Of a stretch of 64,000 bases of DNA, positions 1 to 9,331 are shown piece after piece; the first letter of the stretch is position 1, and each line of letters opens with the position of its first letter. The notes beneath the pieces are model-generated. The model was not told the DNA's origin. It did no database searches and worked only from the letters and a program-made list of their open reading frames with translations. The translations under genes and the position numbers were made by a program. Location of the stretch: contig NZ_JAIGNO010000005.1 of the NCBI RefSeq assembly GCF_019711515.1, positions 151,238-215,237 of the forward strand. Direction: 5' to 3'. Origin of the DNA: Qipengyuania qiaonensis. GTDB taxonomy: Bacteria; Pseudomonadota; Alphaproteobacteria; Sphingomonadales; Sphingomonadaceae.

Positions 1-681
1 ACGCCGGTCGAGCCAGCGAGCGAGCGCGACTCCGCCGGTAATCAGGAACGGCACCAGCACCAGGCTCAGCGCGACCTTGGCGATGACCTGGCCAATCAGC
101 AGATTGGTGATCTCGAACTGGCCGTAAAAGGCGAGCGTGATGAAGATCACGGAATCGATCGCCTGGCTCAGTGCGGAGGCAATCGCGCCGCGGACCATCA
201 GCGATACGGTCGATGTGCCTCCCGACGAACCGCGCAGGCGCGAGAAGATCCACACATTGAGCAGCAGTGAAACGATATAGGCGGCGGGGCCTGCCATCCA
301 TACGCGCCACAGGGTCGCATGAACGCGCTCGAACGCGGCCAGGTCCTCGCCGCGGAACTCGACCATTTCGACCGAGGCGGGAAGATTGAGCACAAGCTGC
401 ATCAGCAGCGAGGCTATCAGCAGAGGAATAAAACCCCACCAGACGATCCGGTTGGCGAGCTTCTCGCCATAGAGCTGCGCGATCGTGCTCGAAATCACGA
501 CCAACAGAAGAAAAGCGAATATGCCCGATTCGACGGCCAGTTCCGTTGGCCAGAGCTGGACCTGCTTGAAGGCCAGCACCCCCGCCAGCACGGTCATCCC
601 GCCATATAGCAGCGTGTAGACAAACAGACCCAGCGGCATGGCTGCGGCGGCGAGCCGGGTTTGGTTGGCGGGTTCGGTCAT
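1..681 (-). CDS. yhhQ: Queuosine precursor transporter (VUT/YhhQ family), 3' end cut by window edge
   Basis: The reverse strand reads from an ATG at 681 without a stop to base 1, giving 227 residues. Several hydrophobic helices are separated by short charged loops. The stretch SQAIDSVIFITLAFYG followed by QFEITNLLIGQVIAK is typical of the YhhQ/VUT family, which imports queuosine precursors (preQ0/preQ1 or queuine) across the inner membrane for tRNA modification. E. coli YhhQ is of about this length, so only the last few residues should be missing. It is divergent from the nucleoside transporter at 809. The family call is confident; the exact substrate is inferred. Confidence 0.85.
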   Translation of the reverse strand, partial: MTEPANQTRLAAAAMPLGLFVYTLLYGGMTVLAGVLAFKQVQLWPTELAVESGIFAFLLLVVISSTIAQLYGEKLANRIVWWGFIPLLIASLLMQLVLNLPASVEMVEFRGEDLAAFERVHATLWRVWMAGPAAYIVSLLLNVWIFSRLRGSSGGTSTVSLMVRGAIASALSQAIDSVIFITLAFYGQFEITNLLIGQVIAKVALSLVLVPFLITGGVALARWLDRR

Positions 682-808
682 TAATCGGCCTTGTCAGTTT
701 CGTGGACGGCACAGCCGTCAGCATGTGGCGAAAATTGACTAATGGAGCAGTGCAAGCAAGACAGCAGTCGATTTCATCCGCAACTTGTCCTTTCCCGAAG
801 GGAGCCCG

Positions 809-2155
809 ATGTCGCCCATCCTGATCAATCTCGCCGGCATAATGGCGATCCTGCTGATCGCCTTCCTGCTGTCGACGGGCAAGCGGCGTATCCGGCTGCG
901 CGTTGTGGGTGCCGCCTTCGCATTGCAGGCGCTGATGGCACTTCTGGTTCTGCGCACGCCGTGGGGCGTGCAGTTGATTCAGGCGATGTCGAACGGCGTG
1001 ATTGCGCTGCTCGACTATTCGAAAGTGGGGATCGAGGCGGTGTTCGGCTCGATGGATGCCAACCCGTTCACCAACACGTTCCTCATCGCCGCGCTACCGG
1101 TGATCGTCTTTTTTGCCGCCATCGTTTCGATCCTCTATCACTGGGGCATCATGCAGCGCTTGGTGCGCTGGGTCGGCGGCGCGATCGGCTGGATCACCGG
1201 GATCAGCAAGGTCGAGGCGCTCGGCAGTGCGGCCAATATCTTTGTCGGACAATCGGAAAGTCCGCTGGTCGTCCGCCCCTATCTCGCCGCGTTGACGCCC
1301 AGTCGCCTGTTCACTCTGATGAGCGTAGGCATGGCGGGGGTCGCCGGTACCATCCTGGCTGCCTATGCCAGCTTCATCGGAGCGGAGGCGGTGCCTTTCC
1401 TGCTCGCCGCGGCTTTCATGTCCGCGCCGGGCGGCATATTGATGGCCAAGATCATCATGCCCGACGATGATAGCATGCTGGCGCGCGATGCCGCCGAAAT
1501 GGCCGGTGTCGATCCGGAAGACGAGATCGTCCTGCCGAAGTCGCGCATCAGTGCCGAGGGTCCCGCCGCATTGACCGAGAGCGGGAAGGCGCACGAGGTG
1601 GAGGTCGCAGAAACGTTCGAGGAAGGTCACAAGCCGGCTAATGTGATCGAGGCCGCCGCGCAGGGAACGCAGACAGGGGTCAAACTCGCCGTGGCGGTCG
1701 GTGCGATGGTCATGGTATTCGTGGCGCTGGTGGCGCTGGCCAACGGCATTCTTGGCGGGATCGGCGGCTGGTTCGGCTATCCCGACGTGAGCTTCCAGCA
1801 ACTGCTCGGCTTCGTCTTTGCCCCAGTCATGTACCTGATCGGAATCCCCTGGGAGCAGGCGGGGGTCGCGGGCGGGCTGTTCGGCACCAAGATCGTGCTC
1901 AACGAATTCGTCGCCTTCATCGAACTCGGTGCTATGGATGCAAGCGTTCTGACCGAACGCAGCAGGGCCATTATCACTTTTGCGCTGTGCGGCTTTGCCA
2001 ATTTCAGCTCGATCGCCATCCAGATGGCGGTAACCGGCGGGCTGGCACCGAACCAGCGCCCGGTGATCGCCAAGCTCGGCCTGCGTGCGCTCGCTGCCGG
2101 CTCGCTCGCCAACCTCATGAGCGCGGCGCTGGCGGGACTGTTTCTGCCATACTAA
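809..2155 (+). CDS. Concentrative nucleoside transporter (NupC/CNT family)
   Basis: This is a 448-residue polytopic inner-membrane protein of the CNT family, which takes up nucleosides with a proton or sodium ion. The family core is clear: an N-terminal helix set, the GQSESPLVVRPYL segment near residue 150, and late segments with GTKIVLNEFVAF and CGFANFSSIAIQ. An in-frame TTG lies at 785, but the ATG at 809 is preferred because GAAGGGAG sits just before it at normal spacing. Residues of about 225-290 form a charged loop without membrane character. The stop lies 12 bases before the next gene, so the two are probably co-transcribed. Confidence 0.93.
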   Translation: MSPILINLAGIMAILLIAFLLSTGKRRIRLRVVGAAFALQALMALLVLRTPWGVQLIQAMSNGVIALLDYSKVGIEAVFGSMDANPFTNTFLIAALPVIVFFAAIVSILYHWGIMQRLVRWVGGAIGWITGISKVEALGSAANIFVGQSESPLVVRPYLAALTPSRLFTLMSVGMAGVAGTILAAYASFIGAEAVPFLLAAAFMSAPGGILMAKIIMPDDDSMLARDAAEMAGVDPEDEIVLPKSRISAEGPAALTESGKAHEVEVAETFEEGHKPANVIEAAAQGTQTGVKLAVAVGAMVMVFVALVALANGILGGIGGWFGYPDVSFQQLLGFVFAPVMYLIGIPWEQAGVAGGLFGTKIVLNEFVAFIELGAMDASVLTERSRAIITFALCGFANFSSIAIQMAVTGGLAPNQRPVIAKLGLRALAAGSLANLMSAALAGLFLPY

Positions 2156-2167
2156 AGAACGCTCGTT

Positions 2168-3109
2168 ATGACCGATTCGAACACCGACATCGCGGTCGTG
2201 TCCCTGGCACAGCCGCTTGAGAGTATTGCCGATGAGCTGGGGCGCAGCTTCGAGGAATATGGCTTCGCGGTCATCCGCGATCACGGCATCCCGCAGGAAC
2301 TGATCGACCGCGCCGAAAAGCTGTCGAAGGAATTCTTCGCGCTGCCCGACGATGCGAAGAAGGCGTACCATATCCCCGGCGGCGGCGGTGCACGGGGCTA
2401 CACCCCGTTCGGCACCGAAAAGGCCAAGGATGCGAAGGTGCACGATCTAAAGGAATTCTGGCACGTCGGGCGCGAATTGTCGGCAGGGCACGATCTGGCG
2501 AAGTACATGGCCGACAATATTTGGCCGGACGAAGTGGACGGCTTTCGCGAGACGTTCACGGAGCTTTATGCAGCCTTCGAGCAAGCTGGCGGACGGGTGC
2601 TCGAGGGTATCGCGCTCCATCTCGGCCTGCCCCGCGATTTCTTTGCCGCCACTGTCGAAGACGGGAATTCGGTCATGCGTCTGCTACGCTACCCTCCGCT
2701 CGAAGGCGAGGAAGCCCAAGGCGCGATCCGTGCAGCGGCGCATGGGGACATCAACACCATCACGCTGCTGTTGGGCGCTGAAGAGGCGGGGCTGGAACTG
2801 CTGACCGCGCAGGGCGAATGGAAAGCCGTCGACCCACCCGAAGGCGCGCTGGTGGTCAATATCGGCGACATGCTCGACCGGCTGACCAACGGCAAGCTGC
2901 GCTCGACCACGCATCGGGTGGTGAACCCGCGCGGTGAGGCGGCTTATCGCGCACGGTATTCGATGCCGTTTTTCCTCCACTTCCGGCCCGACTACGTGAT
3001 CGAGACTCTGCCGTCCTGCATCGATCCCGAACAACCGCAAGATCATCCGGAAGCGATCTCGAGTCACGATTTTCTGATGCAACGTTTGCGAGAGATCAAT
3101 CTGGCCTGA
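2168..3109 (+). CDS. 2-oxoglutarate/Fe(II)-dependent dioxygenase, isopenicillin N synthase family
   Basis: A 313-residue cytoplasmic oxygenase. The N-terminal DIOX_N-type region (about 8-120) contains FAVIRDHGI. The iron triad is visible as H192-x-D194 (AHGDINT) and H249 (STTHRVVNP), and the 2-oxoglutarate anchor is R263-x-S265 in RYSMPF. Such enzymes oxidise small molecules using 2-oxoglutarate and O2. The substrate cannot be read from the sequence. Its position 12 bases behind a nucleoside transporter suggests, without proving, a nucleoside or base substrate. Length is normal for the family. Confidence 0.9.
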   Translation: MTDSNTDIAVVSLAQPLESIADELGRSFEEYGFAVIRDHGIPQELIDRAEKLSKEFFALPDDAKKAYHIPGGGGARGYTPFGTEKAKDAKVHDLKEFWHVGRELSAGHDLAKYMADNIWPDEVDGFRETFTELYAAFEQAGGRVLEGIALHLGLPRDFFAATVEDGNSVMRLLRYPPLEGEEAQGAIRAAAHGDINTITLLLGAEEAGLELLTAQGEWKAVDPPEGALVVNIGDMLDRLTNGKLRSTTHRVVNPRGEAAYRARYSMPFFLHFRPDYVIETLPSCIDPEQPQDHPEAISSHDFLMQRLREINLA

Positions 3110-3361
3110 ACACTGGGACGAGAGCGAAACCGTTGCAATCGAGCATCAGCCAATGGTTTTTCGGATTTGTGGCGAAATTGCCACGCAAAAAAATCGTCTA
3201 TTTTCATCGTGTTGATGATTCCGTGTGCGGGTGCGTCTCGCATGTGCAACATTTGTCTTGATCCTGTCATAAAAAGATAGCTTGGGCGGGGCGTCCTCCC
3301 GGAAGCGGGAGCGCGCTATCCAGTTTCAGCAAACCTTTAACGAGACGAAGGGATCATCTCG
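3110..3361. other. Intergenic leader before the TonB receptor, with two hairpins
   Basis: These 252 bases carry no credible gene. A perfect inverted repeat, GTGGC around GAAATT, lies at 3169-3184 and is followed by an A-run, so it is not a terminator for the upstream gene. A second hairpin (CTCCC/GGGAG) lies near 3296-3311. The stretch ends with the receptor ribosome-binding region. It probably holds the promoter and 5' leader of the receptor; no clear Fur-type box was found by eye. Confidence 0.4.
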
Positions 3362-5929
3362 ATGAAGTTCAAGTATCTCCTGGCCGCATCGGTGGTCAGC
3401 ACCGCCAGCGCCATGGTCGCCGCCCCGGCAGCCGCACAATCGACCGGTTCGATCGATTTCGACGACAATGTCATCGTTGTTTCCGGCGCTCGTTCATCCG
3501 ATGTCGGCGGTGTCGACATTCCCGATACGCCGAAAGCGAAGGTGCAGCTCGATTCAGAACTGATCCTGCGTCAGGCCCCAGGCCAGACGATCAACGACAC
3601 GCTGAACCTGGTCCCCGGTGTCAGCTTCACCAACAACGATCCGTTCGGCTCGCTCGGTGGTAACTTCACGATCCGCGGCTTCAATTCGGACCGTATTTCG
3701 CAGACGTTCGACGGTATTCCGCTGAACGATTCGGGGAACTACGCGCTCTACACCAACCAGATGGTCGATCCGGAAATCATCGAATCCGCGACGGTCACCC
3801 TCGGTTCGACGGACGTCGACAGCCCGACGGCAGCAGCAGCGGGCGGCACGATCAATATCCGTAGCAAGGTTCCGGACGACGAGTTTGGCGTCCAGACCAC
3901 GCTGACTTACGGCAATATCATCTCGAGGGGCGATCCGGGCGATCGCATGATGTATCGCTTCTTCGGCAAGATCGAAACCGGTGAAATCACCCCCGGCGGC
4001 CTCAAGGCTTTCTTCAGCGCCTCGCGCACGGAGAACGACTCTACGTTCTCTAACTACGGTGGCGTCGATAAGCAGCAGTATAACGGTAAGATTTTCCAGC
4101 CGTTGGGCGACAATGGAGACTTCGTCTCGATTGCGGCTCACTACAATCAGAACCGCAACAACTTCAACGGTTCGCCGGTGAATTTCAGCGGGATCGAAAC
4201 CTACGCGATCCAGGAACCGGAGGATCGTTTCTACGAATTGTTCGACGGTACGCCTTGTACGTTGGCAACACCCGTGTTTGAAACGTCTGCTGACATTGTT
4301 GACCCGTCTAATGTCGATGATTTCATCGCTTATAGCGATGCCGATGGTTACAATAGCTGTGGTACCCCGTTCGAGCGCCGTTACAACCCGTCCAACACAG
4401 GCAACGTTCGCGCTAGTTCGCTGTTTACGCTCAGCGATAAGTTGACGTTGACAGTTGATCCCAGTTTCCAATGGGTCAAGGCAAATGGCGGTGGTACGTC
4501 GATCGGCTACGAAGGATTTTCCGCTGACGGATATACTGGAGGTATCTTCACCGGTGACATCCGCAATCGGACGCGCATTCGTGTCACAGAGAACGACGAC
4601 GGAACGAGTTCCATTTCTCCAAGTGCGACACAGTACTATTATTTCGGCGGCGTTGACCTAAATGGCGACGGCGATACGCTGGACTACGTAACGATCTTGT
4701 CGCCAAGTCATACGCAGACCAAGCGCTATGGCGTTATCGCCAACCTGATCTATGATATCACTCCGGATCATCGCGTGCGTCTTGCCTACACGCTCGATCA
4801 TGCGCGCCATCGCCAGACAGGTACCGCTGGATCGTTGTTGCTCAATGCCGAACCGGTTGATGTCTTCCCGATCAACGATCCTCTGCTTGATGCAGATGGC
4901 GTCGCGCCACAGAAGCGTAACCGCAAATCTTTCGCGATCCTTAATCAGGTTTCGGCGGAGTATCGCGGCCAGTTTGGTGGGCTCACCGCGACGCTCGGCC
5001 TGCGCGTACCGTTCTTCGAACGCGAACTGAACCAATTTTGTGTCACCACGGATGCCTCAGGTAACGTGAACTGCATCAACGGTGATGCAGCGATTGCCGA
5101 CTATCTTGTAGAGAACCCAAGTTTTGTTGCTCCTGTTTCGGCTACATACAAGTACGACAAGCTGCTGCCGAACGTAGGCTTGACCTACGAAATTACCCCT
5201 TCGACAAGCATCTTTGCAAGCTATGCGAAGAACCTGTCCGTACCGGGAACAGACGCTCTTTACGGTTCGCTGTTCGTGGGCGTTGCTCCGGTTCCGGAAA
5301 CCTCGGACTCGTTCGACCTTGGCGTTCGCTACCAGACCGGCAATATCCAAGCGCAGGTCACCGGTTGGTATAACCAGTACAACAACCGTCTCGCCACCGC
5401 CTACGATCCGATCCTGGATCGCAGCATAACGCGCAACCTCGGCAAAGTAGAAAAATACGGCGTCGACGGCAGCATTGCCTGGAAGCCGGCTGATCCGTTT
5501 CTCCTCTACGTTTTCGGCTCTTACCTGAAGTCGGAAATCAAGGACGACGTGCAGATCGGCGCGGATTCGTTTGCGGCAACGGCTGGCAAGCGCGAATCGG
5601 GAGCGCCGAAATTCAGCTTCGGCGCTCGCGCGCAGGCTGAACTCGGTCCGGTTGAAATCGGCGCGCAGATCAAGCGCACCGGTTCGCGTTTCCTGAACGA
5701 CATCAACACGGTCGAACTGCCCGGCTATACCGTGGCCGATCTCGACATGCGTCTGTCGCTGGGCCATTTCAACGAGGACTTCGAGAAGGCGTACTTCCAG
5801 ATCAACGTCCTGAATGTTCTGGATGAGATCTATATCGGTTCGGCTGGAACTGGCCTGACGACTTCGGGCGGGTTCGTGAACATTGGTCCGCCGCGTGCAT
5901 TCACCGCTTCGCTGATCTGGGGCTTCTAA
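3362..5929 (+). CDS. TonB-dependent outer-membrane receptor
   Basis: An 855-residue receptor with a cleavable signal peptide (KYLLAASVV to AAPAAAQ, about 26 residues). A plug domain follows, with TINDTLNLVPGVSF, FTIRGFNSDR and GGTINIRSK. The long beta-barrel ends in an aromatic residue (ASLIWGF), as outer-membrane barrels do. It imports a ligand using energy from TonB. The ligand is unknown; the plug style resembles siderophore or vitamin receptors. A strong terminator follows at 5957, and a TonB-like gene lies immediately downstream. Confidence 0.93.
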   Translation: MKFKYLLAASVVSTASAMVAAPAAAQSTGSIDFDDNVIVVSGARSSDVGGVDIPDTPKAKVQLDSELILRQAPGQTINDTLNLVPGVSFTNNDPFGSLGGNFTIRGFNSDRISQTFDGIPLNDSGNYALYTNQMVDPEIIESATVTLGSTDVDSPTAAAAGGTINIRSKVPDDEFGVQTTLTYGNIISRGDPGDRMMYRFFGKIETGEITPGGLKAFFSASRTENDSTFSNYGGVDKQQYNGKIFQPLGDNGDFVSIAAHYNQNRNNFNGSPVNFSGIETYAIQEPEDRFYELFDGTPCTLATPVFETSADIVDPSNVDDFIAYSDADGYNSCGTPFERRYNPSNTGNVRASSLFTLSDKLTLTVDPSFQWVKANGGGTSIGYEGFSADGYTGGIFTGDIRNRTRIRVTENDDGTSSISPSATQYYYFGGVDLNGDGDTLDYVTILSPSHTQTKRYGVIANLIYDITPDHRVRLAYTLDHARHRQTGTAGSLLLNAEPVDVFPINDPLLDADGVAPQKRNRKSFAILNQVSAEYRGQFGGLTATLGLRVPFFERELNQFCVTTDASGNVNCINGDAAIADYLVENPSFVAPVSATYKYDKLLPNVGLTYEITPSTSIFASYAKNLSVPGTDALYGSLFVGVAPVPETSDSFDLGVRYQTGNIQAQVTGWYNQYNNRLATAYDPILDRSITRNLGKVEKYGVDGSIAWKPADPFLLYVFGSYLKSEIKDDVQIGADSFAATAGKRESGAPKFSFGARAQAELGPVEIGAQIKRTGSRFLNDINTVELPGYTVADLDMRLSLGHFNEDFEKAYFQINVLNVLDEIYIGSAGTGLTTSGGFVNIGPPRAFTASLIWGF

Positions 5930-5956
5930 GCTTCCACTTCGCGAGGGCGAAATTCA

Positions 5957-5988
5957 GGGCGGTCCTCCTCACGGAGGGCCGCCCTTTT
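5957..5988 (+). terminator. Rho-independent terminator after the TonB receptor
   Basis: A 12-bp stem (GGGCGGTCCTCC pairing with GGAGGGCCGCCC, with one G-T pair) and a TCAC loop are followed by TTTT. It sits 28 bases after the receptor stop codon. Confidence 0.9.
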
Positions 5989-6045
5989 CTTGTCGCCGGC
6001 ACGGTAGTGACCGGATTGGGCGGAGCCGCTATCCCGTTTCAGGCG

Positions 6046-6768
6046 ATGGACGAACAGGTCACCCGATATGCGCAGACGCGCAGAAGGCCCAATCCGTGGG
6101 TGATCCTGCTGATCGTCCTGATCCATGTCGCCATCTTCTACGTTCTCGTCCGCAGTCTGGCGCCGTCGGCCGTGGCGCGGGTCGAGCAAACGGTGGTGTC
6201 CGCCTTTACCGTAACCGTGATAGCGCCCGAACCCGAGCCGGAGCCCGAAGAGCCCGACCCCGCCGGAGCGCAGGGCGATCCCGGTCGTGAGGCGGTGCCC
6301 AAACCGGTGGCTGCCCCCGAACCGCAAGTGCGCAGACCCGAAGCTTCGCCTGTGCCACGAGCTTCTTCGACCGGTACGGCGAACAACTCGGGAGCGGCCG
6401 ACGACGGGGACGGTGCTGGCCGCGCCGGCCAGGGCGAGGGCACGGGAAGCGGCGATGGCGGCAGTGGCCAAGGCGGCGGCGCGGCGACGAAGCCGGTGCT
6501 GGTTAGGGCGATCACCGATGCCGGCGCCTTTCCCATTCCGCCCGGGGGACGACAGGTCCGGATCGGTAAGTCGGTAATCGTGCGGCTGATCGTATCGGCG
6601 CAAGGCCGCGCGACACAATGCAGCATTTATCGCCCCAGCCCGTTCCCGGAAACCGATGCAGCCGTGTGTCGGCTGGCGCTGGATCAGCTACGCTTCGAAC
6701 CCGCGCGCGATGCGGAAGGAAATCCGGTCTCCGCGACCTTTTTCTACCAGCAAAGATTCTTCAACTAG
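6046..6768 (+). CDS. TonB family energy-transducing protein
   Basis: About 240 residues. A short cytoplasmic segment leads into one transmembrane helix (WVILLIVLIHVAIFYVLV). A periplasmic linker rich in Pro-Glu repeats (PEPEPEPEEP) and then Gly-Ser follows, and the C-terminal TonB domain starts near residue 165 (VRLIVSAQGRATQCSIYRPS, then FEPARDAEGNPV). It would link the ExbBD motor to outer-membrane receptors such as the one upstream. ATG 6046 is chosen as the start; an in-frame GTG at 6007 is possible. The gene runs into the convergent phytochrome gene by 8 bases. Confidence 0.87.
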   Translation: MDEQVTRYAQTRRRPNPWVILLIVLIHVAIFYVLVRSLAPSAVARVEQTVVSAFTVTVIAPEPEPEPEEPDPAGAQGDPGREAVPKPVAAPEPQVRRPEASPVPRASSTGTANNSGAADDGDGAGRAGQGEGTGSGDGGSGQGGGAATKPVLVRAITDAGAFPIPPGGRQVRIGKSVIVRLIVSAQGRATQCSIYRPSPFPETDAAVCRLALDQLRFEPARDAEGNPVSATFFYQQRFFN

Positions 6769-9331
6769 CGGAGCTGTCCTCGTCCGTCTCGCTGCCTAAA
6801 CTACCCATTACCTCAACGAGTTCGTCCCTTCCATAAGGCTTGGTAAGGAGGCCCGCAGCCCCCAACTCATCGAGTCGGTCCTGCATCTCACCGTAACCCG
6901 TGGCGAGCCAGAAGGGGATCCCCAGTTCCTTCAGCTTGGCGGCAACCGGTTCGCTATTCTCCTTGCCCAGATTATAGTCGAGGATGGCCATGGCAGGCTG
7001 GGATTTGGCGAGGCCATCGAGGGCCCCGGCTACCGAGCTTTCGATCCTGACGTCCGATATTCCTAGGTCCTTGAGACAGTCTTCGGCATCGAGCGCGATA
7101 ATCATGCTGTCTTCGACCAATAGAACGCTCTTGGGCAAATTCTGGGATCTCATACTGGTTTCTCGCTTGGTCGAACCGGCCGCGCAGCTATCGTCGCGGG
7201 AACGCCATTCGACATATCGTGCCGGTATACAGAAGCGGGCTTCGACCCCTTCCAGCCGATAGTCGATTTCGGCTGTGCCATCGAGTTCATAGGGAATGGA
7301 CCGTTCGATGATTGTGCTCCCGAAACCGCGGCGCTTGGGCGGCTTGACCGGTGGCCCTCCGCATTCGCGCCAGTGGGCGCAGAAATTTCCTTCAGCATCG
7401 CGGCTCACGATAACCTCGAGTTTGCCCGACTGGTCGCTGAGCGACCCGTATTTTGCCGAGTTCGTCATCATCTCGTGCATAACGAGCGCCATGACCGTGT
7501 AGGCTTCCGGCGCAATCATCGCCTCCGGACCCTGCAGGTCCAGCCGGTCTTTCTTGTCGGTCAGATATGCGTTGGCTTCGGTGGCGATAAGTTCCGAAAA
7601 CGGTGCATGCGACCAGTTGCCCTTGGTGATGTTGTCATGGGCAGACGCCAGCGAACTTATGCGCCCCCCGACTATATCGATAAAGGTTTCGATATCGGGT
7701 GCATCGTGCTTGGACTGGTTGATCAGCCCGCGGATGAGATTGAGAATGTTGCGGACGCGGTGGTTGAGTTCCGCGATCAGAAGTTCCTGCTGCTGCTGCG
7801 CCTTCGCGCGCTCCGCCACGGCTTCGTCGGTCAGGCGCAGGATGATCTCTAACAGGGTTACGCGCAGCCCTTCCGCAATATCTAGCTCGGCTTCGGACCA
7901 TTTCTCCGCGCGACCTTCGACGGTTTCCTGCCAGGCTTCGAAGCTCTTGCGTGGGGTCAGCCGGACGCCGTTCGGACCGGTTTCGACGGGCTTCTCGGGA
8001 TTGCCCGCCCAGGTCACGGTTTGGGTCAGCGGTTTGCGCCACAGTATAAGATAGTCGCGCGGGGTACGTGACACCGGGATAACCAGAGCGCCTGCTGCAC
8101 GATCCGCAAACCGTTCGGCCTTGGGCATACGCTCGGCAATCTGATTACTGGCCAACAGGCGACTTGTGGCAGCACCGTTGAGACTGGGAACGATCGCCCG
8201 GAACTCTTCCTCGTTCGGCGCGGATCCGCGCGAGTCGTAGATGTCCTCCACGAAAATGCTCACCCCGTCATGCGGAATGACCTGCTGAATGACCGGTTCG
8301 ATCATCGGCAGGCTCGCAGATAGCGGGGTGCCCGCGGCGACATCGCGCATGAGGCGGGTGTGGACGCTCCGCCCCAATTCGCGGCGTTCTGCAGATTGGC
8401 GCGAAAGTGTGCGATCGAGCACCAGCGAAAAGAGTTCGGAAAACAGTTCCGCCGCCGTGCGCTGCGAATAGGGCAGCAGCTTGGGACCGTAGTGGTGACA
8501 GGCGAACAGACCCCAGAGCTTGCCGCCGATAATGATCGAGATCGACAGCGAAGCGCCCACGCCCATATTGCGGAGATACTCGATATGGATCGGCGATACC
8601 GCGCGTAGCGCGCTCATGCTTAGATCGAGCGGTTCGCCTTGGATCGATACGCTGGGTTCTACGGGCACCGGGATGGCGTTAACATCGGCAATGATGCGGA
8701 AGCGATTGCGCAGGTAGAGCGTCCGGGCCTGGTTCGGGATATCGGATTTCGGATAGCGCAGACCATGGAACTTCTCGAGATCGTCCCGCGCAGCCTCGGC
8801 TATGACTTCACCCGAAAGGTCGTCCCTGAAGCGATAGACCATGACGCGGTCGATCTTCAGCGAGTGGCGCAATTGTCGCGCGGCCTCGTCGGCGAGCGCC
8901 TGTAGGTCGGTGTGCTTTTCCAGCCGTGTCATGATGGGCCGGAGAATGGCTAACTGACGACTAAGATCGCCGGCGGCATGTGGTTCGATCTCTAGGATAG
9001 TGGATGTGCCGGAGGTGTGCAGCGCGCAATCGAACAGGCTTTCATCGCCGAACAGCGCGATGCCGAACAACCGCTCGACCTGATCGGCAACGCTGAGTGC
9101 TGCCGCGGCGCTACGCAATTGCTCCATGGCGTGGCGAGCGAATAGGCCAGCGAGGGGGGCACCAATCTCGATCGACCATCCAGCGCCGAAGATCTCCTCT
9201 AGATTGGTAGACCGGTGCGCGACGAACCAGTCGGAATTGACCGCGACCAGGGCACCGAACGGCTGGATGCACCCCAGCTGATGAATGGGTTCACGATCGC
9301 AATTGGACAGCGTTACGGCGTGGGGCTTCAT
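6761..9331 (-). CDS. bphP: Bacteriophytochrome hybrid HWE histidine kinase with C-terminal receiver
   Basis: An 856-residue red/far-red photoreceptor kinase. The PAS domain begins with Cys11 (NCDREPIH), the expected thioether site for biliverdin. The GAF domain carries PKSDIP (194-199), and the PHY domain carries the tongue motif PRKSF (460-464). An HWE-type kinase follows, with phospho-acceptor His524 in ELNHRVRN and the WRE signature at 654-656. A receiver domain spans about 735-845 with Asp785. The usual IQPHG reads IQPFG (22-26), a His-to-Phe change near the chromophore pocket. The start codon overlaps the heme oxygenase stop (TGATG), so enzyme and photoreceptor are translationally coupled. 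Confidence 0.95.
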   Translation of the reverse strand: MKPHAVTLSNCDREPIHQLGCIQPFGALVAVNSDWFVAHRSTNLEEIFGAGWSIEIGAPLAGLFARHAMEQLRSAAAALSVADQVERLFGIALFGDESLFDCALHTSGTSTILEIEPHAAGDLSRQLAILRPIMTRLEKHTDLQALADEAARQLRHSLKIDRVMVYRFRDDLSGEVIAEAARDDLEKFHGLRYPKSDIPNQARTLYLRNRFRIIADVNAIPVPVEPSVSIQGEPLDLSMSALRAVSPIHIEYLRNMGVGASLSISIIIGGKLWGLFACHHYGPKLLPYSQRTAAELFSELFSLVLDRTLSRQSAERRELGRSVHTRLMRDVAAGTPLSASLPMIEPVIQQVIPHDGVSIFVEDIYDSRGSAPNEEEFRAIVPSLNGAATSRLLASNQIAERMPKAERFADRAAGALVIPVSRTPRDYLILWRKPLTQTVTWAGNPEKPVETGPNGVRLTPRKSFEAWQETVEGRAEKWSEAELDIAEGLRVTLLEIILRLTDEAVAERAKAQQQQELLIAELNHRVRNILNLIRGLINQSKHDAPDIETFIDIVGGRISSLASAHDNITKGNWSHAPFSELIATEANAYLTDKKDRLDLQGPEAMIAPEAYTVMALVMHEMMTNSAKYGSLSDQSGKLEVIVSRDAEGNFCAHWRECGGPPVKPPKRRGFGSTIIERSIPYELDGTAEIDYRLEGVEARFCIPARYVEWRSRDDSCAAGSTKRETSMRSQNLPKSVLLVEDSMIIALDAEDCLKDLGISDVRIESSVAGALDGLAKSQPAMAILDYNLGKENSEPVAAKLKELGIPFWLATGYGEMQDRLDELGAAGLLTKPYGRDELVEVMGSLGSETDEDSSAS

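Noticed and set aside
1094..2443. 449-residue reverse-strand open frame opposite the nucleoside transporter
   Set aside because: It covers parts of two convincing genes, has a His/Arg/Gln-rich biased composition and no family motif; it is a high-GC shadow.
3169..3184. Hairpin considered as terminator of the 2OG oxygenase gene
   Set aside because: It is followed by A residues, not T residues, in the direction of transcription.
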